This document shows positions 15,074 to 23,145 of a stretch of 64,000 nucleotides of DNA, piece by piece. The DNA comes from Alcanivorax sp. (GTDB lineage Bacteria > Pseudomonadota > Gammaproteobacteria > Pseudomonadales > Alcanivoracaceae). Under the pieces are notes generated by a model. The model saw only the letters and a program-made list of their open reading frames with translations, was not told where the DNA came from and did not search any database. Both the position numbers and the translations under genes were made by a program. Position 1 is the first letter of the stretch, and each line of letters starts with the position of its first letter. The stretch spans positions 18,836-82,835 of the forward strand of contig JAKUPL010000001.1 in NCBI GenBank assembly GCA_022449455.1, given 5' to 3'.

Positions 15074-16252
15074 ATGCGTTACTGGCTTGTTGTCCTGCTG
15101 CTTGTGTCCCTCGGCGCCCAGGCGGCGTTGCGCCCGGCGGTTCATGAACGGCTCCAGGACGCCCGCGCCCGGGCCGAGGCCGGCCACGGCGACGCCGCCC
15201 TGGCGGCCCTGGAGACGCTCACCTCCGAGCTGGACCTCACCGGCGAGGAGCGCGCCCGGGTGGACGAACTGCGCGGCTACCTGCATTACCAGGCCGGCCG
15301 CCACGACGCCGCCCTGAGCGCCTACCAGGCGGTGGCCGCCAACCCGGACGCGCCGGCGCCCCTGCTGGACGGCACCCGCCGGGCACTGCTGTGGCTTTAT
15401 TACGACGCCGGCCGCATGGATCGGGCCCTGGCCCAGTTCCGCGCCCTGGCCGCGCGCCACGACCAGCTCACGCCCGAGCTCCATGTGCTGGGCGCCACCG
15501 TGCTGCACGGCGCCGGTGACCACCGGGCCGCCGCCGACCATCTGCGCCGGGCGGTGGCCGGCCGGGAAGCCCGCGGCGAGGCGGTGCCGGACACCTGGCT
15601 ATCGTCCTGGCGGGCGAGCCTGCAGGCCGCCGGCGATTACCGCGCCGCCGCCCGGGTGCAGAACCGGCTGGTGAACCGCTCGCCCAGCCCGGAGCACCTG
15701 CTGGCCCTGGCCGGCCTGTACGGCCGCGCCGGCGAGACGCGTAAGCAGGTGGCGGTGCTGGAAAGCCTGTACGAGAACGATCAACTGCCGGGCACCGACG
15801 CCCTGCGCACCCTGATCGCCCTGTACCAGCGCCTGGACCGGCCCCTGCAGGCGGCCCGGGCCCTGGACGCGGCGCTCCGGGAGGGCGTCCTGGGCGCCAG
15901 CCGGGAACGCCGCCGGCGGCTCGCCGGCCTGTGGCTCCAGGCCCGGGAGCAGGACCGCGCCCAGGCCACCCTGGAACGGCTGGTGGAGGACCACCCGGAC
16001 GCGGACCTCTATCTGCAATTGGCGCGGCTCCATAACCGGGCACAGCGCTGGGGCGAGGCCGCCGGCGCCCTGGAGGGGGCCTTGGCACGGGGCGTGGACG
16101 ACCGCGCCGACACCCTGATGGCGCTGGGCGTGGCCCGTTACCGCCAGGGCCGCCGGGCCGCCGCCCGGGACGCCTTTGAGCAGGCCCGCCGCCATGCCGC
16201 CCGCCGCGCCGACGCCGAACAATGGCTGGCCCACCTGAGCCGGCAACCTTGA
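15074..16252 (+). CDS. Secreted TPR-repeat protein of the TonB operon
   Basis: 392 residues: a signal peptide (MRYWLVVLLLVSLGAQA), then nearly continuous helical TPR-like repeats rich in Ala, Leu and Arg (for example LRGYLHYQAGRHDAALSAYQAV and LMALGVARYRQGRRAAARDAFEQA). TPR proteins regularly accompany DUF3450/TtpC-type TonB clusters and may scaffold the complex in the periplasm. It starts 4 bp after tonB and ends 10 bp before phoX, so it is part of the same transcript. No enzymatic motif is visible. Confidence 0.8.
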   Translation: MRYWLVVLLLVSLGAQAALRPAVHERLQDARARAEAGHGDAALAALETLTSELDLTGEERARVDELRGYLHYQAGRHDAALSAYQAVAANPDAPAPLLDGTRRALLWLYYDAGRMDRALAQFRALAARHDQLTPELHVLGATVLHGAGDHRAAADHLRRAVAGREARGEAVPDTWLSSWRASLQAAGDYRAAARVQNRLVNRSPSPEHLLALAGLYGRAGETRKQVAVLESLYENDQLPGTDALRTLIALYQRLDRPLQAARALDAALREGVLGASRERRRRLAGLWLQAREQDRAQATLERLVEDHPDADLYLQLARLHNRAQRWGEAAGALEGALARGVDDRADTLMALGVARYRQGRRAAARDAFEQARRHAARRADAEQWLAHLSRQP

Positions 16253-16262
16253 GGACCGAACC

Positions 16263-18233
16263 ATGACCGATTCCCGCTTTCGCATCGACCCGGACGCCCT
16301 GGAGGCGCTGGACGACCGGCCGGTGGCCCGTCCCCGCGCCGGCGCGCCCCTGGACCCGCACCGGCGCCGCTTTCTGCGCGGCGGCCTGGGCCTGGCCGCC
16401 GCCGGATTCTTCGGCGCGCCCCTGGCCGGCTGCGCGCCGTCCGCCCCGGCACCGGGCGGGCGCCCGGCCATCGGCTTCACGCCCCTGGCCCGCCAGACCG
16501 ACCCCGCCTTCGACGCCGTGGCCGTGCCCGACGGCTACCGCGCCCGGGCCTTCTACGCCTGGGGAGATCCGATCCGCGCCGGCGCCCCGGCCTGGAAGCC
16601 GGGCGCCTCCAACGACTGGCGCGATCAGCTCGAGCAGGCCGGCGACAACCACGACGGCATGCATTACTTCCCGTTCCCGGACGACCCCAACGGCCACGGC
16701 CTGCTGGTGATCAACCACGAAAAGGTGGAAACGGAATACCTGCACCCGAACGGCCCCACGGTCCGCCAGGACGCGGACGGCCGCCGCCGGCGTCCGGTGC
16801 GGGAAGTGAAAAAGGAACTGGCCGCCCACGGCGTCAGCGTCATCGAAGTGCGCCGCGACGACGACGGTGAGTGGCGGCGGGTGATGGACTCCCGCTACAA
16901 CCGCCGGATCAGTGCCCTGACGCCCATGGTCCTGCGCGGCCCAGCCGCCGGCACCCCGGGCCTGCGCACCGCCTCGGACCCGGACGGGCGCACCGTGATC
17001 GGCACCTTCGCCAACTGCGCCCTGGGCTACACCCCCTGGGGCACCTATCTCGCCTGCGAGGAAAACTGGCCCAACTACTTCGTCAACCGGGACGCGGCGG
17101 ACCACGCCGGGCGCGCGAGCCATGCCCGCTACCGGGTCAGCCAGGGCGAGGTCAGCAACTATTATTTGTGGGAAACCGCCGAACCGCGCTTCGACGCCAC
17201 CCCGGACCCGGCGGCGCCCCACGGCGGCCACGTCAACGAGCCCAACCGCTTCGGCTGGGTAGTGGAAATCGACCCGTTCGACCCGGACGGCACCCCGGTG
17301 AAGCGCACCGCCATGGGCCGGCTGGTGCGCGAGTGCAGCACTCCCTCGGTGGCGCCGGACGGCCGCCTGGCGTTCTACTTCGGCGACGACACCCGGGGCG
17401 AATACGTCTACAAGTTCGTGCCCGCCGGCCGCTACCGGCCCGACGACCCGGCCGCCAACCGCCACCTGCTCGACGAGGGCACCCTCTACGTGGGCGTGTT
17501 CGGCGACGGTGGCAAGGGGGAATGGCGGCCCCTGGTTCACGGCCAGGGCCCGCTCACCGCGGAGAACGGCTTTCATGATCAGGCGGACGTGCTGATCAAC
17601 GCCCGGGGCGCCGCCGACCTGGTGGGCGCCACCACCATGGACCGGCCGGAATGGGTGGCGGTGAAACCGGGCAACCGGGAGGTCTATGTCTCGCTCACCA
17701 ACAACCACAAGCGCGGCCAGGTGCCGGATCAGCCGGTCAACGGCGCCAACCCGCGCTCACCGAACCTGCACGGCCAGATCCTGCGCTGGCGTGAACGGGA
17801 CGACGACCCCCCCGCCACCCGCTTCCAGTGGGAGCTGTTCCTGCTGGCCGGCTATCACCGGGACACGGACGTGCCCGACGCCCAGAAAGGCACCATCGAC
17901 GGCGACGTCTTCTCGTCCCCGGACGGCCTCTGGTTCGACCCGGACGGCCGCCTCTGGATCGAGACCGACTACGACGACGCCGGCCCCGACCACGCCGCCA
18001 TGGGCACCAACCAGTTGCTGTGCGCCGACCCGGACACCGGCGAGGTGAAACGCTTTCTGGTGGGCCCGCGCGGCTGCGAGATCACCGGCATCACCGGCAC
18101 CCCGGACGGTCGCGCGCTGTGGATCAACGTGCAGCACCCGGGCATCAGCTTCCCCGCCGGCGACGGCCACACCCGGCCCCGTTCCGCCACCGTGCTGATC
18201 GAGAAGAACGACGGCGGCGTGATCGGCACCTGA
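16263..18233 (+). CDS. phoX: PhoX-family alkaline phosphatase, Tat-exported
   Basis: A 656-residue DUF839/PhoX protein. A twin-arginine motif RRRFLRG (residues 34-40) precedes a hydrophobic stretch ending LAGC (Cys57), so it may be a Tat-exported lipoprotein. PhoX releases phosphate from organic monoesters using calcium and iron bound by acidic residues and a Cys. Family features include NHDGMHYFPF, GLLVINHEKVETEY, GTFANCALGYTPWGTYLACEENWPNYF, HGGHVNEPNRFGWVVEIDPFDP, and SSPDGLWFDPDGRLWIETD. As last gene of the TonB operon, with Pho-like boxes at the operon start, it is a strong marker that the cluster serves phosphate acquisition. It is convergent with the dehydrogenase at 18246. Confidence 0.92.
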   Translation: MTDSRFRIDPDALEALDDRPVARPRAGAPLDPHRRRFLRGGLGLAAAGFFGAPLAGCAPSAPAPGGRPAIGFTPLARQTDPAFDAVAVPDGYRARAFYAWGDPIRAGAPAWKPGASNDWRDQLEQAGDNHDGMHYFPFPDDPNGHGLLVINHEKVETEYLHPNGPTVRQDADGRRRRPVREVKKELAAHGVSVIEVRRDDDGEWRRVMDSRYNRRISALTPMVLRGPAAGTPGLRTASDPDGRTVIGTFANCALGYTPWGTYLACEENWPNYFVNRDAADHAGRASHARYRVSQGEVSNYYLWETAEPRFDATPDPAAPHGGHVNEPNRFGWVVEIDPFDPDGTPVKRTAMGRLVRECSTPSVAPDGRLAFYFGDDTRGEYVYKFVPAGRYRPDDPAANRHLLDEGTLYVGVFGDGGKGEWRPLVHGQGPLTAENGFHDQADVLINARGAADLVGATTMDRPEWVAVKPGNREVYVSLTNNHKRGQVPDQPVNGANPRSPNLHGQILRWRERDDDPPATRFQWELFLLAGYHRDTDVPDAQKGTIDGDVFSSPDGLWFDPDGRLWIETDYDDAGPDHAAMGTNQLLCADPDTGEVKRFLVGPRGCEITGITGTPDGRALWINVQHPGISFPAGDGHTRPRSATVLIEKNDGGVIGT

Positions 18234-18245
18234 GGGAGAGCAGGG

Positions 18246-19256
18246 CTACGCCCAGCCGGCCAGCACCAGCTTGCCGATGGTGGCGCCGCCTTCCAGGCGG
18301 CGGTGGGCTTCCTTGAGGTTGGCGGCGTTGATCGGCCCCAGGCCTTCGGCCAGGGTGGTTTCCAGCACGCCCTTTTCCATCAGCCGGGCGGCCTGGGCGA
18401 GGATTTGCCCCTGGCGTTCCATGTCCACGCCGAACAGGGCGCGGGTGAACATGAATTCCCAGGCGAAGCGGGCGCTCTTGGGTTTCAGCGGGTTGGTGTC
18501 CAGTGGTCCGCGGGCGTCGACGATGGAGACGATGCCGCCCAGGGGCGCCACCAGCTGGCAGACATCGTTCCAGTAGCCGTCCGGTTCCTGGGCCAGCAGG
18601 ATGGCGTCCACCTGCTCGATGCCTTGGGCCTTGAGCGGTTCCACCAGCCCTTTGCGGTAATCGATGGTGTGGTGGGCGCCCATGGCCCGGCACCATTCGG
18701 CGGAGCGTTCCCGGCCGGCGGTGGCGATCACCGTCATGCCGAAGTGGCGCGCCGCCAGTTGCGCGGCGATGGAGCCCACGCCGCCGGCGCCGCCGACGAT
18801 CAGCAGGGTCTTGCCTTTCGCCGTTTGCGGGGTGAGGCCGAGCTGGTCTTCCAGGGCCTCCCAGGCGGTCAGGGTGGTCAGCGGCAGGGCGGCGGCTTCC
18901 TGCAGGCCGATGCCCTCCGGCGCCTTGGCGACGATGCGCTCGTCCACGCATTGGTACTGGGCGTTGGAGCCCTGGCGCTGCATGGCGCCGGCGTACCAGA
19001 CCCGGTCGCCGGGCAGGAAGTCGCGCACTTCCGAGCCCACCGCCTCGACGCGCCCGGCGGCGTCGTAGCCGAGCACCTTGTAGCCTTTTTCCGCCAGGGG
19101 GCGTTGGCGTACCTTGGTGTCCACCGGGTTCACCGACACCGCCTCCACCGCCACCAGCAGGTCCCGGGGGCCGGGTTGCGGCTGGTCCAGCTCGATGTCT
19201 TCCAGGGCGTGCACGTCCTCGATGGCGCGGGGTTGATTGAAGCCGACTGCTTTCAT
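18246..19256 (-). CDS. Zinc-type alcohol dehydrogenase / quinone oxidoreductase family protein
   Basis: 336 residues from the ATG at 19256, which has GGGAGG upstream; the upstream in-frame codon is less likely. The N-terminal GroES-like domain (PRDLLVAVEAVSVNPVDTKVRQ) and the nucleotide-binding loop LIVGGAGGVGSIAAQLA (about 150-166) place it in the MDR superfamily, in the subfamily annotated zinc-binding alcohol dehydrogenase family protein. The usual catalytic-zinc cysteines are not evident, so an NADPH-dependent quinone or enone reductase is more likely than an alcohol dehydrogenase. Substrate unknown. Confidence 0.82.
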   Translation of the reverse strand: MKAVGFNQPRAIEDVHALEDIELDQPQPGPRDLLVAVEAVSVNPVDTKVRQRPLAEKGYKVLGYDAAGRVEAVGSEVRDFLPGDRVWYAGAMQRQGSNAQYQCVDERIVAKAPEGIGLQEAAALPLTTLTAWEALEDQLGLTPQTAKGKTLLIVGGAGGVGSIAAQLAARHFGMTVIATAGRERSAEWCRAMGAHHTIDYRKGLVEPLKAQGIEQVDAILLAQEPDGYWNDVCQLVAPLGGIVSIVDARGPLDTNPLKPKSARFAWEFMFTRALFGVDMERQGQILAQAARLMEKGVLETTLAEGLGPINAANLKEAHRRLEGGATIGKLVLAGWA

Positions 19257-19275
19257 GGAGCCTCCCGGGGGCACG

Positions 19276-19303
19276 AGTTAAAAGTTGAAAGTTAAAAGTT
19301 GAA
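19276..19303 (+). repeat. AT-rich 14-bp tandem repeat, two copies
   Basis: The unit AGTTAAAAGTTGAA occurs at 19276-19289 and again at 19290-19303. A related copy with one mismatch lies at 25260-25273. It is strikingly AT-rich against its surroundings. Confidence 0.8.
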
Positions 19304-19353
19304 AGGGGATGGTTTCAAACCATCAGGGTAACCAGAACAACAAGGATAGCATC

Positions 19354-20832
19354 ATGAACTTCGAGGAATACCGGCGGTACGATGGTTTGGGGTTGGCGGC
19401 GCTGATGGCCAAGGGGGAGGTGTCCGCCGGGGAGGTGCTGGAGGCGGCGATCCAGCGGGCGGAGGCGGTGAACCCGAAGCTCAACGGGCTGATCATTCCG
19501 CTCTATGAAGAAGCCCGGCAACGCGCCGCCAAGCCGCTGGAGGGCCCCTTCGCCGGGGTGCCGATGCTGGTCAAGGACCTGTTCCAGGAAATCGGCGGGG
19601 CGCCCTCCTATGCCGGCAACAAGGCGCTCAGGGACATGGACTTTCGCGCCCCCCGCGATTCGGAACTGGTGCGCCGCTGGAAGGCCGCCGGCGTGGTGCC
19701 GTTCGGGCGCACCAACACGCCGGAATTCGGCTCCAAGGGCGTCACCGAACCGGAGTCCTTCGGCGCCACGCGCAACCCCTGGAACACGGACCACACCCCG
19801 GGCGGTTCCTCCGGCGGTTCGGCGGCGCTCACCGCCGCCGGCGTGGTGCCGTTCGCCGGCGCCAACGACGGGGGCGGCAGCATTCGTATCCCCGCCGCCT
19901 GCTGCGGCCTGTTCGGGCTCAAGCCCGGGCGCGGCCGCACCCCCTGGGGGCCGGAGTTCACCGAGGCGCTGCACGGCATTTCCGTGAACCATGTGGTGAG
20001 CCGCTCGGTGCGCGACTCCGCCGCTCTGCTGGACGCCACCCACGGCGACGAGCACGGCGCCCTGTTCCGCATCGCGCCGCCGCCCGGGTCCTACCTCAGC
20101 GAACTGGAGCGCGACCCGGCGCCGCTGAAAATCGGCTTCTCCCTGACCTCGCCCATCGGCACCCCGGTGGACCCGGAAGCGGTCAAGGCGGTGGAGGACA
20201 CCGCCCGCCTGTTGCGGGACCTGGGCCACCACGTGGAGGAGGCGGCGCCGTCCCTGGACATGATGGCCATGAGCATGGACTGGCTGGGCATCTGGTTCAC
20301 CAAATGCGCCTCCGAGGTGGCCCGGGTCAAGCAGCTCACCGGCTGTGGTGACGAGGGCTTCGAGCTGGATACCCTGGCCATGGCCGCCTTCGGCCACGCC
20401 ACCCGCGCCGACGAGTACCTGGGCTTCTACCAGCGCGGCCAGCTCTATGCCCAACAGCTGGCGGACTTCCACGACCGCTATGATTTCTGGCTGACCCCGA
20501 CCCTGGCCCTGCAACCGGCGGCCATCGGCGCCGCCGCCACGCCGCCCTGGCAGCAGAACGCCCTCAAGGTGATCCTCAAGCTGCGCGCCGGCAAGCTGGT
20601 GATGAAGTCCGGCCTGGTGGAACAGATGGCCCGGGAAAACATGAAATACGTGCCCTTCACCCAGCTCGCCAACTTCACCGGCGTGCCGGCCATGTCGGTG
20701 CCCCTGCACTGGTGCGACAGCGGCCTGCCCATGGGCGTGCAGTTCGTCGGCGCCCACGGCGACGAAGGCCGGCTGCTGGGGCTGGCTGGGCAGTTGGAGA
20801 AGGCGAAGCCGTGGTTTGATCGTAGGCCCTAG
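19354..20832 (+). CDS. Amidase-signature family amidohydrolase
   Basis: 492 residues with the Ser-cisSer-Lys catalytic arrangement of the family: Lys74 in PMLVKDLF, the TPGGSSGGSAAL loop (148-159) and the nucleophile Ser176 in NDGGGSIRIPA. It hydrolyses an amide, probably a non-peptide one such as an aryl or fatty amide, or a 6-aminohexanoate-type substrate; the sequence does not tell which. The start at 19354 gives the usual N terminus; the context is AAGGATAGCATC. It ends in a 4-bp overlap with convergent glcF. Confidence 0.85.
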   Translation: MNFEEYRRYDGLGLAALMAKGEVSAGEVLEAAIQRAEAVNPKLNGLIIPLYEEARQRAAKPLEGPFAGVPMLVKDLFQEIGGAPSYAGNKALRDMDFRAPRDSELVRRWKAAGVVPFGRTNTPEFGSKGVTEPESFGATRNPWNTDHTPGGSSGGSAALTAAGVVPFAGANDGGGSIRIPAACCGLFGLKPGRGRTPWGPEFTEALHGISVNHVVSRSVRDSAALLDATHGDEHGALFRIAPPPGSYLSELERDPAPLKIGFSLTSPIGTPVDPEAVKAVEDTARLLRDLGHHVEEAAPSLDMMAMSMDWLGIWFTKCASEVARVKQLTGCGDEGFELDTLAMAAFGHATRADEYLGFYQRGQLYAQQLADFHDRYDFWLTPTLALQPAAIGAAATPPWQQNALKVILKLRAGKLVMKSGLVEQMARENMKYVPFTQLANFTGVPAMSVPLHWCDSGLPMGVQFVGAHGDEGRLLGLAGQLEKAKPWFDRRP

Positions 20833-22076
20833 GGGCGATCAGGCGTCTCGGATAACCCCTCATCCACAATCTCGATCCAGTGCCGCACCGGCGTGCGGCC
20901 GGCGGCGCCCAGGTGCATCTGGCAGCCGATGTTGGCGGTGGCGATGGCATCCGGGTGGCCGCTTTCCAGGGCGTCCAGTTTTTGATCCCGCAGTTGCCGG
21001 GCCATGGCGGGTTGGGTGATTGAGTAGGTGCCGGCGGAGCCGCAGCACAGATGGGCGTCGGGCACCGGGGTGAGGTCGAAGCCCAGGCGGGTGAGCACGC
21101 TTTCGGTGACGCCGGCCAGGCGCTGGCCATGTTGCAAGGTGCACGGGCATTGAAAGGCCAGCCGGCCTTCGGCGTGCACCGCCAGCGTTTCCAGATTTTC
21201 TTGGGCGAGAAATTCCGCCGGGTCCCGGGTGCGCTCGCTGACGCGGCGGGCCTTGTCGGCGTAGGCCGGGTCGTCGCGCAGCACCTTGCCGTATTCCTTG
21301 ATAAAGGCGCCGCAGCCGCTGGCGGTGGGGATGATGGCTTCCACGCCGTCGTCCAAGGCGGCGATCCAGGTGTCGATATTGCGTCGGGCCCGGGCCAGGC
21401 CGGTGGCCTGGCCGTCCAGGTGCCCCCCCAAATGATAGTCCACGGCGCCGCAGCAGCCGGCGCCGGACCAGACTTCCGCGCCAATGCCCAGGCGGTCCAG
21501 CACCCGGGCGGTGGCGGCGTTGGTGTTGGGCGACAGGGCCGGTTGCACGCAGCCGGCCAGCAGCGCCACCCGGCGCGGATGGCCGCCGCCGGGCCAGGCG
21601 CCCGGTGACGGCACCCGGGCGGGGATCTTCTCTTTCAGCGCCGCCGGGGCCAGCGGTCGGGCCAGACGGCCCAGTGCCATGAGCGCGGCGAACAGCCGGG
21701 GATGGGGCATCAGGGTGCGCAGGCCCCGGCGCAGCAGGCGGTCCCGCGTGGAACGGGGCACCTGGCGTTCCAGTTCCGGTCGGGCGATGTCCAGCAGGGA
21801 GTGGTAGTCCACCCCGGAGGGGCAGGTGGTCTCGCAGGCCCGGCAACTCAGACAGGCGTCCAGATGGTGCTGGGTGCCTTCGCCGGGTTCGTGGCCCTCC
21901 AGCATTTCCTTGATCAGATAGATGCGCCCGCGCGGACCGTCCAGTTCGTCGCCGGTGAGTTGATAGGTGGGGCAGGTGGCGTTGCAGAAGCCGCAGTGCA
22001 CGCAGCTGCGCAGAATCGATTCCGCCTCCTCGGCGCGGGGCAGTTGGCGGGCGGTGTCGCTGAGTCGGGTTTGCAT
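20829..22076 (-). CDS. glcF: Glycolate oxidase iron-sulfur subunit
   Basis: 415 residues. Two Cys clusters bind 4Fe-4S centres: C25xxC28xxC31xxxC35 (CVHCGFCNATC) and CLSCRACETTC near 75-85. Two CCG domains follow (ALLAGCVQPALSPN, GAGCCG, CPCTLQHGQ, LCCGSAGTY). It passes electrons from the GlcDE flavin part of glycolate oxidase, which converts glycolate to glyoxylate at the cytoplasmic membrane. It is the last gene of glcDEF, 13 bp after glcE. Confidence 0.93.
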   Translation of the reverse strand: MQTRLSDTARQLPRAEEAESILRSCVHCGFCNATCPTYQLTGDELDGPRGRIYLIKEMLEGHEPGEGTQHHLDACLSCRACETTCPSGVDYHSLLDIARPELERQVPRSTRDRLLRRGLRTLMPHPRLFAALMALGRLARPLAPAALKEKIPARVPSPGAWPGGGHPRRVALLAGCVQPALSPNTNAATARVLDRLGIGAEVWSGAGCCGAVDYHLGGHLDGQATGLARARRNIDTWIAALDDGVEAIIPTASGCGAFIKEYGKVLRDDPAYADKARRVSERTRDPAEFLAQENLETLAVHAEGRLAFQCPCTLQHGQRLAGVTESVLTRLGFDLTPVPDAHLCCGSAGTYSITQPAMARQLRDQKLDALESGHPDAIATANIGCQMHLGAAGRTPVRHWIEIVDEGLSETPDRP

Positions 22077-22089
22077 GGCCGGCCTCCGG

Positions 22090-23145
22090 TTACAGGTCCG
22101 CGTAGAGCCGGCCCGGGTTGAAAATCCGGTCCGGGTCCAGGCGGGCTTTCAGCGTCTGGTGGTAGCGCAGCAGGGGCGCCGGCAGCGGGTGGAAGGGCGT
22201 GTCCTCCGGTTCCTCGCCGCTGAAACGGGTGGCGGAGCCGCCGGCGCTGGCCGCCAGTTGCCGCAGGGTGTCGGCGTCCGCGTCGCTTTTCAGCCAGCGC
22301 TGGGCGCCGCCCCAATCGCTGAGCCGGGTGCCGGGCAGGTCCAGCTCCGGGGTCGCCGGCGGCAAGGACAGGCGCCACAACGGCTTGGCGCCGTCGAAGA
22401 ACGGCAGCCGGTGGTCGCGCAGTTTCTGCCAGTAGTGCGCGTCCTCCAGCGGCTCGCCGCCGATCTCCGCCACCGCCGCGTCCACCGAGCCCTGGTTGCC
22501 TTCCAGGCGCAGCCGGAGCAGGCCGCCGCCGTGGCAGGCGGCGGACAGGGGCAGGCCGCGTCGGCGCCAGTTCAGTATCCGTTCCCGGGCCTGTTCGCCG
22601 GTGAGTCGCAGTTGCAGAGAGCGGCTGGCGCGGGGGTGCGGCAGCACCTTGAACGACACTTCCGTGATCAGCCCCAGGCAGCCGAAGCTGCCGGCCATCA
22701 GCCGGGACAGGTCGTAGCCGGCCACGTTCTTCATCACCTCGCCACCGAAACGCAGGTGCCGGCCCTCGCCGGTGATCACCCGGGTGCCGAGTACGAAGTC
22801 CCGCACCGAACCGGCCCAGGGCCGGCGCGGGCCGGCCAGGCCGCTGGCCACCATGCCGCCGACGCTGGCGTCGCCGCCGAACAGGGGCGGCTCGAACGGC
22901 AGCATCTGGTCCTGCTCCGCCAGGGTGGCGATCAGTTCGCTGACCCGGGTGCCGGCGCGGGCGGTGACCACCAGCTCGCTGGGGTCATAATGGACCACAC
23001 CGCTGTGGCCGAGTGTATCCAGCGCCTCGCCATCCACCGGCCGGCCCAGGTGGCTTTTGCCGCCGGTGCCCCGCGGGCACAGCGGGCGACGCTCGGCGCG
23101 GGCGGCGCGCACCCGCTCCAGCAGCGCTTCGGTCCGGTCGCCCAT
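22090..23145 (-). CDS. glcE: Glycolate oxidase FAD-binding subunit
   Basis: 351 residues starting MGDRTEALLERV at 23145, where the ATG overlaps the glcD stop. It has the PCMH-type FAD-binding fold: LCPRGTGGKSHLGRP, YDPSELVVTARAGTRVSELIATLAEQ, GGMVASGLAGPRRPWAGSVRDFVLG and GEVMKNVAGYDLSRLMAGSFGCLGLIT. It works with GlcD and GlcF in glycolate oxidation. The frame stays open upstream inside glcD, but only the overlap start gives a family-like N terminus. Confidence 0.93.
   Translation of the reverse strand: MGDRTEALLERVRAARAERRPLCPRGTGGKSHLGRPVDGEALDTLGHSGVVHYDPSELVVTARAGTRVSELIATLAEQDQMLPFEPPLFGGDASVGGMVASGLAGPRRPWAGSVRDFVLGTRVITGEGRHLRFGGEVMKNVAGYDLSRLMAGSFGCLGLITEVSFKVLPHPRASRSLQLRLTGEQARERILNWRRRGLPLSAACHGGGLLRLRLEGNQGSVDAAVAEIGGEPLEDAHYWQKLRDHRLPFFDGAKPLWRLSLPPATPELDLPGTRLSDWGGAQRWLKSDADADTLRQLAASAGGSATRFSGEEPEDTPFHPLPAPLLRYHQTLKARLDPDRIFNPGRLYADL

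Noticed and set aside
15468..17708. Long minus-strand open frame through the TPR gene and phoX
   Set aside because: Both plus-strand genes have clear families, signal sequences and operon spacing. The antisense translation resembles no protein.
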